A DNA stretch of 64,000 nt from Paenibacillus sp. J2TS4 (GCF_018403245.1 NZ_BOSH01000011.1:62001-126000), one strand, 5' to 3'; positions 51,694-59,828 are shown, counted from the first letter of the stretch. A program made the numbers and translations. Notes: a model not told the origin generated them from the sequence alone.

Positions 51694-52377
51694 GTGCATA
51701 AAAAATATCTGGCGTTCTCCATCATTCTAATCCTGTCTATAGTCTCAGCATGTGGCACAGGACCTTCAGACGGCCAACCCGGCCAACCCTCATCGCAAAT
51801 AAGTGAACCCGAAAAAGGGATCAGCGTGCCGGAAACAGCTTCTTCCCGATCACCTGAACCTGAGCCTGAACCGACACCTAAGCCTGTCGTCGAGACTCCT
51901 TCATTACCGATTAATCAGGCCGATGTTGAGGGTATCATGCCAGTACGGTTAGAAATTCCAGCCATTCAGATCGATGCCAATGTCATCCCCGTCCCTATAC
52001 TGCCGAATGGGCAAATGGGTGTGCCTAAGCAGTTCGATCAAGTTGGGATTCTAAGCCCCTGGACCCTTCCTGGCGAACAAGGGAGTGCGGCTATTTCAGG
52101 GCATTTTGACCATTATACCGGACCGGCTATTTTTTATGGACTAAAAAAATTAAAGCCTGGAGATCTTATCATTTTATCCGACTCACTAGAAAAAAAATTA
52201 ACTTTTACCGTCCAATCCGTTGAAGTATTCAAAACTTCTGAAGCCCCACTTGATCGAATTTTCAATACAGCCGATAAATCCTATCTTAACTTGATTACAT
52301 GCGCCGGAAAATTTAATAAGAAGACGCAAGAACATGCAATGCGATTGGTTGTTTTCACACAACTGATAAATCCATAA
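51694..52377 (+). CDS. Class-F-like sortase, lipoprotein-anchored
   Basis: A 227-aa protein starting at GTG 51694 after GGAGGAATTTGA. It begins with a lipoprotein-like signal (ILSIVSACGTG) and a Ser/Pro/Glu linker. The sortase barrel starts near residue 85 (PVRLEIPAIQIDANVIPV). The catalytic triad is visible: His in SGHFDH, Cys in LITCAGKF, Arg in HAMRLVV. It cleaves a sorting motif and transfers the protein to an acceptor. The 63-aa MPKTG protein directly upstream is the obvious candidate substrate. Confidence 0.87.
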   Translation: MHKKYLAFSIILILSIVSACGTGPSDGQPGQPSSQISEPEKGISVPETASSRSPEPEPEPTPKPVVETPSLPINQADVEGIMPVRLEIPAIQIDANVIPVPILPNGQMGVPKQFDQVGILSPWTLPGEQGSAAISGHFDHYTGPAIFYGLKKLKPGDLIILSDSLEKKLTFTVQSVEVFKTSEAPLDRIFNTADKSYLNLITCAGKFNKKTQEHAMRLVVFTQLINP

Positions 52378-52476
52378 TAGAGTTACGGCACAATAAAATC
52401 TATACTCAAATACCCAGTCCCAGCAGATGGCAAATGCATAATGTAAGGTGTACAAAAGAAAGGAGGTTTGAAAAAT

Positions 52477-52620
52477 ATGGGTGGATTTTTAGGAGGTTTC
52501 GGCGGTAGTTGTGGCGGATTCGGTTGTAGTTGCGGTGGACTGGGCGGCTTATTTACTTCGACTGGAGTCATTTTAGTTTTATTCATTCTTTTAGTTATTG
52601 TCTCTCGATGTTTTATTTAG
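52477..52620 (+). CDS. YjcZ-type small sporulation protein
   Basis: A 47-aa protein, too short for most gene callers. It follows AAAGGAGG. The N-terminal half is Gly/Cys-rich (GGFGGSCGGFGCSCGG), and the C-terminal half is a membrane helix (VILVLFILLVIV). This is the layout of the YjcZ family of small spore proteins. Confidence 0.75.
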   Translation: MGGFLGGFGGSCGGFGCSCGGLGGLFTSTGVILVLFILLVIVSRCFI

Positions 52621-52665
52621 GCCTGGAAAGCGCTAGCTTGAATCGGTATGTATTTTACAGGAAAC

Positions 52666-52695
52666 AGGCGGCCGTCTCTGGCCGCCTTATTTTTA
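52666..52695 (+). terminator. Terminator after YjcZ-type gene
   Basis: AGGCGGCC-GTCTCT-GGCCGCCT followed by TATTTTT. Confidence 0.8.
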
Positions 52696-52734
52696 GAAAT
52701 GAAGTATCTATAAAATTTTGTGCATTTGGAGCGT

Positions 52735-53973
52735 TTATACTTGGGTCATGTTCAGCTCGAACCAAGGAGAAGCTGTTCCCGCACTGGAAACTGATCTAAA
52801 AAACGTTGTGCCGTGTACACTGGAGTTTCTTGCCAGGATTTGATGGACACCATAGTTCACTCCGCTTCCAGAATCTCCGCCGGAAACATACAACCACCAG
52901 CCGGCGACATTCTTCATAGGATGGTCGCTCATGGTATTGCCTTCCACCGTGGTCATATAGTAACAACCCGGCTCCTTGATTTGCGATATGGATTGGACCT
53001 TGCTCATATCGATTCTTTTAGCTTTATTATCGTTTCTCGTAAGAGGTACCCCTTGAGCTCTTTCTCCTGCAAAGCCTAGAAATTTATGAATCCCAATATT
53101 ATTGGATAGCGCAAAAAGTCTTTGTCTGCGTCTCCCTGCAGCATCTCCGACTATAACCGTTAATAGCGTTTTATATCCTGTATTGGGGTCCGTATACAAG
53201 AATAAACCTTCAGGCTCCCCGAATCCTTCCACATAGCTGCCGGTGGGGGAATATCCGATCGGCCGGTTGATTTCCTCGCTGATCGCTCCCGTCGTTAAAT
53301 CGACCCGGTACAAATGAAAATCACTGGCTCCCTGACCAAACGTTACATAGAAATCAGAGCCATCAATAGCAAGTCCCTGCAACACTTGACTATTCATCCC
53401 CGAGGTGAAAGAGTAGGAATAAAGCTTATTGCTGAAATTCCCGTTTTTGACGTCGCTCATGTTGTAAACTTCCAGCTCGCTCACCGTACTTCCGCTTGTA
53501 GTATCTGTAATTCTTAAGGCGACCAAATTATTTTTAGGATCGGTCATAGGGGTTTCATATCTTTTGGAATTAGGAAATTCTTTGAGCTTTTCCACCCTGG
53601 AATCGTTAATGGAAATAGTGGCATTAGGCAAATAAGGCACTCTGCACAGCCATTGGGTGACTAACGTATCGCTAGCATTTACATCCAACATGTTGGTCCA
53701 AATATAGACTTTGCCATTGGCCCTTTCTACGCCAATCGATGTTCCATGGCCTCCGTTTTTAAAAATCATACTGTCCAGCATCTTGCCGCCTAACGAAGTG
53801 CGGGTAACAATAAAGCTTTCATAATTCCCGCCAAAATTGCCGTACACTTGGGAAGCATAAATCTCCCCGGCCACTTCGTCAATGGCCATTCCCTGGTTGA
53901 CCGTTACGTTGGCCAGCTCCAGATCAAACAGATACACATCCTGGGCATCTCCTGCTACAAATTGTTTTGACAT
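52735..53973 (-). CDS. Phage receptor-binding-type beta-propeller (TagC-like) protein
   Basis: About 412 aa. The first ~310 residues look like a beta-propeller of the phage P68 RBP/TagC type (FDLELANVTVNQGMAIDEV, YGNFGGNYESFIVTRTSLGG, HGTSIGVERANGKVYIWTN). The last ~90 residues look like a pyocin-knob/tail fibre tip (AGWWLYVSGGDSGSGVNYG, FFRSVSSAGTASPWFEL). It probably binds a cell-wall polymer. It is isolated here with no tail genes beside it, so it is either a leftover of a prophage or a domesticated secreted or bacteriocin part. ATG 53973 follows AAAGGAAG. Confidence 0.7.
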   Translation of the reverse strand: MSKQFVAGDAQDVYLFDLELANVTVNQGMAIDEVAGEIYASQVYGNFGGNYESFIVTRTSLGGKMLDSMIFKNGGHGTSIGVERANGKVYIWTNMLDVNASDTLVTQWLCRVPYLPNATISINDSRVEKLKEFPNSKRYETPMTDPKNNLVALRITDTTSGSTVSELEVYNMSDVKNGNFSNKLYSYSFTSGMNSQVLQGLAIDGSDFYVTFGQGASDFHLYRVDLTTGAISEEINRPIGYSPTGSYVEGFGEPEGLFLYTDPNTGYKTLLTVIVGDAAGRRRQRLFALSNNIGIHKFLGFAGERAQGVPLTRNDNKAKRIDMSKVQSISQIKEPGCYYMTTVEGNTMSDHPMKNVAGWWLYVSGGDSGSGVNYGVHQILARNSSVHGTTFFRSVSSAGTASPWFELNMTQV

Positions 53974-54060
53974 CACTTCATCTTCCTTTCAAAATTTTTT
54001 TAGAATAAAAAAGACGTCTTGGATAAAAATGTCGCCTCTTTCGTTCTTACGGACATGTTA

Positions 54061-54501
54061 TCACAAAGATTTCGGGGGATGGAAATTTGTTCCTTTTGTA
54101 ACTTTCGGAATGTATGTTCTCATTTTTTCCACCGCAGAGTCTTTAATCCGGGCTACATGAGAATGGGACAACCCCATATGCGCGGCAATCCACCGATAGG
54201 ATTTCCCTTCTATAATCCAATGAAGAACTTCCATCTCGCGATCATCATCAATGGCTGTCATCCGCTCTTGAATAAAATGTACTTTTTCTTCATATTGAGC
54301 AATCTTTTTGTACCGTCTATCTCGGCGAATCGTCTCTTGATGAATGGGGTCATGTTGAACTTCCTGTGTTTTCCGCGGCGCTGCTCCCCTATTGAATTGG
54401 GCCGCTCGTCCTTCTCCCGCCGCACTCGGCATGGAAGAGTACAATTTAATCGAATTCATCATCCAGTGATAATCCTTAATTAGTTGTGATATATCTTCCA
54501 T
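54061..54501 (-). CDS. Phage late-gene regulator (ArpU/RinA-like)
   Basis: A 146-aa protein whose C-terminal ~55 residues are a sigma-70 region 4-like helix-turn-helix (EVLHWIIEGKSYRWIAAHMGLSHSHVARIKDSAVEKM). Size and layout match phage ArpU/RinA-type transcriptional regulators that control packaging genes. The N-terminal half is helical and basic. ATG 54501 follows AAGGAGGGATGACTG. It is transcribed away from the repressor gene, as late control genes often are in prophages. Confidence 0.72.
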   Translation of the reverse strand: MEDISQLIKDYHWMMNSIKLYSSMPSAAGEGRAAQFNRGAAPRKTQEVQHDPIHQETIRRDRRYKKIAQYEEKVHFIQERMTAIDDDREMEVLHWIIEGKSYRWIAAHMGLSHSHVARIKDSAVEKMRTYIPKVTKGTNFHPPKSL

Positions 54502-54870
54502 CAGTCATCCCTCCTTATCTTTGTCGCTTCTCTCCGCCTCTTCTTTTTGCGTAGAATGACCTTTCTAGTCTCACTATCTGAATCTATTAAAACCTCCTTA
54601 CAGCATTGCCAGGTCTTCCAGGCGGATTTACCGATCTTATTCCATCCAACCCATATTAGAAAATTTCAACGTAATAGCCATAAGTCATTTTAACTTGCGC
54701 AATTTAAAATGACAGTTTATAATAATGACTATAAAAACTCCCTTAGACAAACTCCCTTCACATCTGCAAGAATCAGGGAATAGTTCAGTAGAACAATGCC
54801 TCACAACACTTAGATTCCCTTTAATATTTAGCAAAATTGAACTCGATTCACCTCCTTGATTTGTGCTTTT

Positions 54871-54937
54871 AAATGACATAATTATCATAACAGTCATTTA
54901 AAAGATCGTCAATCTAATTTACGTCATTATTAATGAC
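54871..54937. promoter_or_regulatory. Operators of the phage-type repressor
   Basis: GTCATTATTAATGAC is a palindrome at 54923-54937, 27 bp before the repressor start. A related pair AATGACATAATTATC...GTCATT spans 54871-54899, and single GTCATT/AATGAC half-sites lie at 54683 and 54707. These are likely CI-type operators. A strong but orphan ribosome binding site (AAGGAGGTGA, minus strand, ~54849-54858) suggests that a divergent cro-like gene has been lost. Nothing else is supported in 54502-54963. Confidence 0.55.
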
Positions 54938-54963
54938 TTTTGTTAAAAGGTGGTATTTGTGCT

Positions 54964-55308
54964 ATGAATGAGGATGAAAAGAAACTAATGGGCCAACGAA
55001 TCAAAGCCAAAAGAGAAGAGTGCAGAATGTCGCAGGAAAAACTGGCGGAAATGTTGGGGATGAAGCGAACAAACGTGGCCAACTACGAATCAGGAAGAGT
55101 GATTCCCCCGGGGAATGTATTGAAGAATTTGGCCGAAATTATGAATACAACCTCTGATTATCTTCTTGGGCGTATTAACCAGTCGGGAAGTGATGAAATA
55201 GAGACCATCGCCGCTCATCATGATGGTGACGATTGGACAGAGGAAGAGTTAAAAGAAATCGAAGAATTCAAAAGGTTTGTTCTCTCCAAACGAAAACAAA
55301 CGAGGTGA
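54964..55308 (+). CDS. XRE-family phage-type repressor
   Basis: A 114-aa protein. The N-terminal XRE helix-turn-helix is MGQRIKAKREECRMSQEKLAEMLGMKRTNVANYESG, followed by DYLLGRI and an acidic C-terminal tail. ATG 54964 is preceded by AAAAGGTGG; an upstream in-frame ATG is rejected. It forms an operon with an ImmA-like gene starting four bases after its stop. Such pairs control prophage or ICE induction: the peptidase cleaves the repressor on DNA damage. Confidence 0.88.
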   Translation: MNEDEKKLMGQRIKAKREECRMSQEKLAEMLGMKRTNVANYESGRVIPPGNVLKNLAEIMNTTSDYLLGRINQSGSDEIETIAAHHDGDDWTEEELKEIEEFKRFVLSKRKQTR

Positions 55309-55312
55309 AGCC

Positions 55313-55774
55313 GTGAAATATGAGGCGATAGTAAGGGAGGCCGATCAACTGGGAGTTGCCATCTACGAGAAGCCAATGAGCCCCAAAACCAAAGGACTCT
55401 ATGCGGATAATAACATTTGCATCAATAGAAATATTCAAACCAGCATCGAAAAAAGCTGTATCCTTGCTGAAGAACTCGGCCATTATCACACATCTAGCGG
55501 TAACATACTAGATCAAAGAACGGTAGAAAATCGTAAACAAGAGAAGCGGGCGCGTTCATGGGCTTATGAAAGACTTGTTCCTCTGTCTGCTTTTATTGTT
55601 GCCCATCGGACAGGCATCCGTAACCGGTACGAGCTTGCTGATTATTTAGGAGTGACGGAGGATTTTCTTGACGCCAGTCTAAAGCGCTATCAAGAAAAAT
55701 TTGGAATTAGCACCACGGTAGGCAAGTACACGATTATTTTCGAGCCATTGGGCGTTTTGGAGTTCCTCGAATAG
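55313..55774 (+). CDS. ImmA/IrrE-type metallopeptidase
   Basis: About 153 aa, starting at GTG 55313 after GAGGTGA. The zinc region reads LAEELGHYHTSSGNIL; the first His of HExxH is Glu here (EELGH), a variant that I believe is common in phage ImmA proteins. A second conserved part, RARSWAYERLVP, gives the third metal ligand region. It should cleave the XRE repressor encoded just upstream. The C-terminus DYLGVTEDFLDASLKRYQ is a helix-turn-helix-like tail typical of the family. Confidence 0.85.
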   Translation: MKYEAIVREADQLGVAIYEKPMSPKTKGLYADNNICINRNIQTSIEKSCILAEELGHYHTSSGNILDQRTVENRKQEKRARSWAYERLVPLSAFIVAHRTGIRNRYELADYLGVTEDFLDASLKRYQEKFGISTTVGKYTIIFEPLGVLEFLE

Positions 55775-55830
55775 CACGGTGCGCTTTCCGGCCACCAGGC
55801 TGTTCAGGCGCCCCCCCCCCGAATGGAACG

Positions 55831-55916
55831 AAAGCAAAAAGCCCTTGATATACAAGGACTTTTCCGTAATGCGGTCGAGAGGACTCGAACCTCCACGGGC
55901 GTTAGCCCACTACCCC
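55831..55916. repeat. att-like direct repeat, left copy (tRNA-Leu 3' fragment)
   Basis: About 85 bp, from AAAGCAAAAAGCCCTTGATA through the 3' part of tRNA-Leu, are repeated at 57149-57234 with one mismatch. The copy stops inside the tRNA and continues into unrelated DNA. This is the signature of site-specific integration at the tRNA 3' end. A run of ten C precedes it (55811-55820). Confidence 0.85.
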
Positions 55917-56015
55917 TCATAGCCCGCTAAACTCTCCGGTTTCGGCGTCGAAGGTGTCCCCTAGCAGGTCCGGATTATATTCGTCCAATTTTTATCATGT
56001 CACAGGCTATCTGAC

Positions 56016-56063
56016 TTATGGTAAAGATTTCCCTTGATCGTCATATTGAGCATAATATTTCAT
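56016..56063 (-). CDS. Very short ORF, possible truncated phage gene
   Basis: A 15-aa frame (MKYYAQYDDQGKSLP) follows GGAGGG at good spacing. The start looks like that of a phage hypothetical protein cut off by an early stop. Support is weak. Confidence 0.25.
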   Translation of the reverse strand: MKYYAQYDDQGKSLP

Positions 56064-56098
56064 TTTTTCAAACCCTCCGGGTGTCCTACTCCCTCCAA

Positions 56099-56389
56099 TC
56101 AAGACCTCATAGACTCCATTGTTAAGACGGGTTTGTGGTGTGTTTCCTGCATGCCAAATGTCGTTATTATTTGCCTCACGTCGTCGTCCGATGTTAAAGT
56201 GATCCGTCTTTCGATAGTCTTCCCGTTAGCCACGTATTCGACGCTTATCGATATGATTAAGCATTTTTCTTGGTGATGATAATTATTCGTCAGGTATCTG
56301 GCCAGAGCGACATGGAGATTAGTTTTTAGGAGGGAATAAGAAATAAAGGGAAGGTTATTTCTTCCCTTTATCATCTTCATCTTTCTCAA
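56099..56389 (-). CDS. Hypothetical protein in mobile remnant (doubtful)
   Basis: A 96-aa frame that overlaps the end of the 50-aa gene and runs through its terminator. It has no good ribosome binding site. The second half (SISVEYVANGKTIERRITLTSDDD) reads like real protein, so it may be the remains of a truncated gene. Confidence 0.3.
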   Translation of the reverse strand: MRKMKMIKGRNNLPFISYSLLKTNLHVALARYLTNNYHHQEKCLIISISVEYVANGKTIERRITLTSDDDVRQIITTFGMQETHHKPVLTMESMRS

Positions 56390-56507
56390 CCGAATTTAAT
56401 CCGCCAGGTGCGATGGTTCCACGAAGTCGCTTATTAACAAAGTCAGCAGCTTTCGCTACACCTTCATAAAATTCTTTGTCGTCATCTTGTTTCGGCTTAT
56501 CGGTCAT
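56355..56507 (-). CDS. Small charged protein in mobile remnant (50 aa)
   Basis: The ATG at 56507 follows AAGGAG with suitable spacing. The product is hydrophilic: DKPKQDDDKEFYEGVAKAAD, a GTIAPGGLNSVE middle and a Lys/Asp-rich tail. A GGGAAG/CTTCCC hairpin followed by TTTATTTCTT lies at its end. It has no recognised family and sits between the two att-like repeats. Confidence 0.6.
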   Translation of the reverse strand: MTDKPKQDDDKEFYEGVAKAADFVNKRLRGTIAPGGLNSVEKDEDDKGKK

Positions 56508-56702
56508 CTTTTAGACTCCTTCACAATTCAATTACAAATAGCATTGGCAGTTTTATGAAAAATATCCAAAGAAATAAGTTGTACCAGATTGACAAAAAAT
56601 CGGGGGGATCAACGATGCCTAGCCTGGCATCCAGCCCAATAAAGATCCGATAGATTGAGGCCGATGTCCTGGAGCAGGTCCGCACCCAGAAGGGGCCATT
56701 AG

Positions 56703-57110
56703 CCATTTCCCGGGCGCTTAATATCCCTCAAGGACAGACCGGGAATATTATCTCACGCTCCACATTTTAAATCAGGGGACAAATGGCTTGGAGGCAAAAG
56801 ACAGTTTGTATTTCACGCCGGATTAGGGAAAGCTTTCTATCATACCTACCCTTCCGAATGGCGGGGAAAGTTTGTTGAACGACATGATCTCAAAAAAGAT
56901 CGCTTTCACGATCTGCAGCATTCCAGCGCCACACTGTTGATCGAAGCCGGCGCGTCGATGAAGGCTACAAAAAGGCTCGGACACACCAAGCACCAGACAA
57001 CCGCGGACATCTATGCGCACACAACAAAAAAGGGCAGCCGGGAGACTGCTGAGAAATTCGATAAATTTTCTCCTCAGAAATTTCGTCCCCAATCTGTCCC
57101 CAAAGCCTAA
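56703..57110 (+). pseudogene. Decayed tyrosine recombinase (integrase), C-terminal fragment
   Basis: A stop-free frame from 56703 to TAA 57110 without a proper start. It reads FHAGLGKAFYHTYPSEW, then RFHDLQHSSATLLIEAGASM, RLGHTKHQTTADIYAHTT and FDKFSPQKFRPQSVP. This is the catalytic end of a phage-type tyrosine integrase. The normal HxLRH catalytic Arg is replaced (HDLQH), and the N-terminal two thirds are missing. It ends 38 bp from the right att-like repeat at the tRNA-Leu gene, where a functional integrase gene would lie. Confidence 0.82.
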
Positions 57111-57148
57111 TATAGAACATCCGTACCCATCTGGACTTTCTCCCTAAA

Positions 57149-57234
57149 AAAGCAAAAAGCCCTTGATATACAAGGACTTTTCCGTAATGCGGTCGAGAGG
57201 ACTCGAACCTCCACGGGCGTTCGCCCACTACCCC
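57149..57234. repeat. att-like direct repeat, right copy
   Basis: This is the counterpart of 55831-55916. It covers the intergenic AAGCCCTTGATATACAAGGA stretch and the 3' half of the intact tRNA-Leu gene. The AAGTCCTTGTATATCAAGGG part, read on the minus strand, is a hairpin that may end the tRNA transcript. Confidence 0.85.
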
Positions 57235-57270
57235 CTCAAGATAGCGTGTCTGCCATTCCACCACGACCGC
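57189..57270 (-). tRNA. tRNA-Leu (GAG)
   Basis: 82 nt with a long variable arm (TGGGCGAACGCCC) and the T-loop GTTCGAGTC. The anticodon stem CTATC/GGTAG encloses TTGAGGG, giving anticodon GAG. CCA is not encoded. The 3' part is duplicated at 55871 by integration. Confidence 0.93.
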
Positions 57271-57309
57271 ATAATAAATATTATACCATGGCTTTCAAGG
57301 TAAAAGCAA

Positions 57310-57385
57310 TGGTGAGCCATGGAGGACTCGAACCTCCGACACCCTGATTAAAAGTCAGGTGCTCTACCGACTGAGCTAATGGCTC
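57310..57385 (-). tRNA. tRNA-Lys (TTT)
   Basis: 76 nt including an encoded CCA. The acceptor arm is GAGCCAT/ATGGCTC, and the anticodon loop CTTTTAA gives TTT. The T-loop is GTTCGAGTC. Confidence 0.96.
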
Positions 57386-57466
57386 CTATCCTGTTGTCTG
57401 TTCGTCAGCCCAGTGTAAAGCGCCAGGTTATCGACAAACTATTCCCCATCTGCGATGAAGATTCAT

Positions 57467-57541
57467 TGGTGACCCGTACGGGATTCGAACCCGTGTTACC
57501 GCCGTGAAAGGGCGGTGTCTTAACCGCTTGACCAACGGGCC
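57467..57541 (-). tRNA. tRNA-Glu (TTC)
   Basis: 75 nt including an encoded CCA. It starts GGCCCGTTGGTCAAGCGGTT; the anticodon loop CTTTCAC gives TTC. The T-loop is GTTCGAATC. Confidence 0.96.
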
Positions 57542-57909
57542 ACAGTGTTATTATCAGGACAATCTTTAAAGCGACAAGTGTTATTATAGCGGATATTGAT
57601 GCCCTTGACAAGCATTATTTTCGAATAATTTATTTTTCCATCGGCTCCCTATTTTCCGGTAAAAACAGGAACACATGAGTCTGGTCTGACCCTTCCCGTG
57701 TCAGCGTTGCAACGCGCGCGGGAGAGTGCACGTAATGCATGATTATTATTTAGCAAAGTAGCAGATGCTTCTCAACTTATCATGATTCATCAATCGCAAA
57801 CCCAACATGAAAATTAGGATGGTTTGGTTGAACGAGTTACTTCCAATACGTCCACTAACATGGTGAAGCAGAAAGTTGCTTTTATTGGCGAGGGTCGCCG
57901 GACAATCGA

Positions 57910-58090
57910 CTGCAATTATACAGTACTTCGGGCCGAAATCGCCGTTTTTTCGATCATCGAATGCAATTATACAGTACATTTCTTGACAATCAGCCATTTT
58001 TAGACCTCCAAAGCCGAATCTACTGTATTTTTGCAGTAGATCTTCCGAAAGGAGATCAACAATCATCCATCGACTGTACTTTTGCATTGC
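57910..58090. repeat. Cluster of four 16-19 bp palindromic repeats, locus B
   Basis: Units are CTGCAATTATACAGTAC (57910), TGCAATTATACAGTAC (57962), and the reversed TACTGTATTTTTGCAGTA (58021) and GACTGTACTTTTGCATTGC (58072). Units come as two forward then two reversed, about 50 bp apart, as at 38285-38463. The outer pairs can form long inverted repeats. The gap 57542-58271 contains no supported gene. Confidence 0.72.
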
Positions 58091-58271
58091 TTCATAACTT
58101 TTGAAAGGACCTGAGCTCCTCCTTTTAAGACCAATCGAGTCTACTGAGCCTCTCTTCCAGAAGGAGGCAGACTAATCCTAATGAGGACAAGGCCTGATCT
58201 CGCCTCTAAAAGTTATACATTCAATAACATCAAAAAAGACCGCATCACGCGGTCTTTCGTTCGCTTATGTA

Positions 58272-58363
58272 TGGCGGAGAGAGAGGGATTCGAACCCTCG
58301 CACCGCTTACGCAGTCTAACCCCTTAGCAGAGGGTCCCCTTATAGCCACTTGGGTATCTCTCC
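58272..58363 (-). tRNA. tRNA-Ser (GCT)
   Basis: 92 nt including an encoded CCA, with a class II variable arm. It starts GGAGAGATACCCAAGTGGC; the anticodon loop CTGCTAA gives GCT. It is two bases upstream (on its strand, downstream) of tRNA-Asn, and the two are probably processed from one transcript. Confidence 0.95.
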
Positions 58364-58364
58364 A

Positions 58365-58440
58365 TGGCTCCCCGAACAGGACTCGAACCTGTGACAACTC
58401 GGTTAACAGCCGAGTGCTCTACCAACTGAGCTATCAGGGA
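58365..58440 (-). tRNA. tRNA-Asn (GTT)
   Basis: 76 nt including an encoded CCA. It starts TCCCTGATAGCTCAGTTGG; the anticodon loop CTGTTAA gives GTT. The T-loop is GTTCGAGTC. Confidence 0.96.
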
Positions 58441-58591
58441 ATGTAAAGCGACATCTTTAAATTTACCATCAAACGCTCCTTTAGTCAAGTCATCCGACGG
58501 AATTCATTAGCTAGAAATTCACCCCTGAAAAAACTTTTCCCCATCGTAACAGGGGGACGAACATTTTAAGACCTCTTCCATTAGTTTGCCT

Positions 58592-59062
58592 TTATTTCCC
58601 TTCTATATTCAAAGCAAACAGGCGCAGCTTTCCTCTGCATTTTCCGCAGACGTATTTACGAGGATCGGTCTTGCGCTTGCGCGGGTACTCCATCCCGCAA
58701 GAACCGCAAACAAGCCGATAGCGGTACGGCTCCTCCCTCCGCTTCCCTGGCAAGGGCTGACAAAACCGGGAGCCGCCTACTTCCTGCAGCAGCCGTTTAA
58801 AATCAGCATCCCGATGCTTGTATCCTTTGCGCTGAAGATGCAAATGATAATGACAGAGCTCGTGTTTGATGATTTTCTCGACTTCCTCCGTTCCAAATGT
58901 ATCATAGTGCATCTGGCTGATCTCAATATGGTGGGTTTTCATAAAATATCTGCCGCCGGTTGAGCGGAGCCTGGTATTGAAGCTGGCCCGGTGAAGGAAA
59001 GGTCTTCCGAACGAATTTAACGATATTTGCTCGACCCATTGCTGCAGTTCCTCGTTGGTCAT
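58592..59062 (-). CDS. SprT-like zinc metalloprotein
   Basis: A 156-aa SprT family protein (YdcK-like). The metal site is IIKHELCHYHLH (HExxH) near residue 66. The C-terminal zinc ribbon has CGSCGMEYPRKRK and VCGKCRGKL. The N-terminus (MTNEELQQWVEQISLNSFG) is typical. The neighbours cmpA and tex match the conserved Bacillales order. The cellular role is not firmly known. Confidence 0.9.
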   Translation of the reverse strand: MTNEELQQWVEQISLNSFGRPFLHRASFNTRLRSTGGRYFMKTHHIEISQMHYDTFGTEEVEKIIKHELCHYHLHLQRKGYKHRDADFKRLLQEVGGSRFCQPLPGKRREEPYRYRLVCGSCGMEYPRKRKTDPRKYVCGKCRGKLRLFALNIEGK

Positions 59063-59259
59063 GGCCCGTCTCTCCTTAGTTCCTGCTGCAGCGCAGCTGA
59101 CATTGCGGTGCTGACGTTGCGTTTACGGATATTCTCTTGAATTTGTACCGTATCTTAAGTACACTGTCAAGTAGTAAACCATTTGCAGCGCAGGACGGAG
59201 CCTCTTCAGGCTGTCCGTTCGTACGAGCTAGCGATAGGAAAGAAGGGACAACGGACCAA

Positions 59260-59613
59260 ATGGCCAAAATGAGATACGGAATGCTCAAACTGGGGGAGAG
59301 CCTGGAATTTGTGGAGATGCCATCCACCCATATGTACCAGTTGACCGCACTAAATCGCAGACTTCATAAAGAACTGGACAAGCTGACGGCAGGGAATGTT
59401 CCGCAGCTTCCTTATTTGATTGCGGAATGCGACGATTTGGAATTGGTAGACGAGCAATACTCAATAACCGGAGGACTAGACTATATTAACCTTCTGGAAA
59501 GCACGTTTGCCAGAATTGAGGAATCCTCCTATCCGCTTATTTCGCTTCTAACCGAAATTCGGGCGTTACAAGCTCAATTGGAACAATGGTACGAAGAGGA
59601 TGAGGAACAATAA
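59260..59613 (+). CDS. Hypothetical protein (117 aa)
   Basis: An acidic, helical, cytoplasmic protein (ELDKLTAGNVPQLPYLIAECDDLELVD, then LLESTFARIEESSYPLISLLTEIRALQ) ending in EEDEEQ. It is not recognised. ATG 59260 is preceded by a weak AGAAGGG; an upstream ATG at 59137 would add 41 atypical residues. It is convergent with tex and lies just before cmpA. Confidence 0.6.
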   Translation: MAKMRYGMLKLGESLEFVEMPSTHMYQLTALNRRLHKELDKLTAGNVPQLPYLIAECDDLELVDEQYSITGGLDYINLLESTFARIEESSYPLISLLTEIRALQAQLEQWYEEDEEQ

Positions 59614-59693
59614 TGCTCATGGACCTGCACAAAATCGCGAATTTGCCCATAGGGTAAATAAAGAGGCGATTTCAGCAGGAAGGGGCGGGATGC

Positions 59694-59828
59694 ATGCCGC
59701 AATGGCTATGCCTACAATTAATGAGGGCCTTTTACAGCAAAAACCGCAAGCAAGTGAAATTACTTAACGATTGCTGGTTCTTTTACCGGACCAAGCAAAG
59801 CCAGGCCAATGAGCAATCTCAAGGGTAA
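59694..59828 (+). CDS. cmpA: CmpA cortex morphogenetic protein
   Basis: A 44-aa protein after GGAAGGGG. It reads MPQWLCLQLMRAFYSKNRKQ then VKLLNDCWFFYRTKQ, which matches the MPxWL...AF...IKLLNxCWxFYR pattern of Bacillus CmpA. CmpA helps remove defective sporulating cells by adapting SpoIVA for ClpXP degradation. The location beside tex and sprT is as in B. subtilis. Confidence 0.85.
   Translation: MPQWLCLQLMRAFYSKNRKQVKLLNDCWFFYRTKQSQANEQSQG

Noticed and set aside
55871..55915. Second tRNA-Leu gene
   Set aside because: Only the 3' part is present; the anticodon and 5' half are replaced by other sequence, so it is an att-type fragment.
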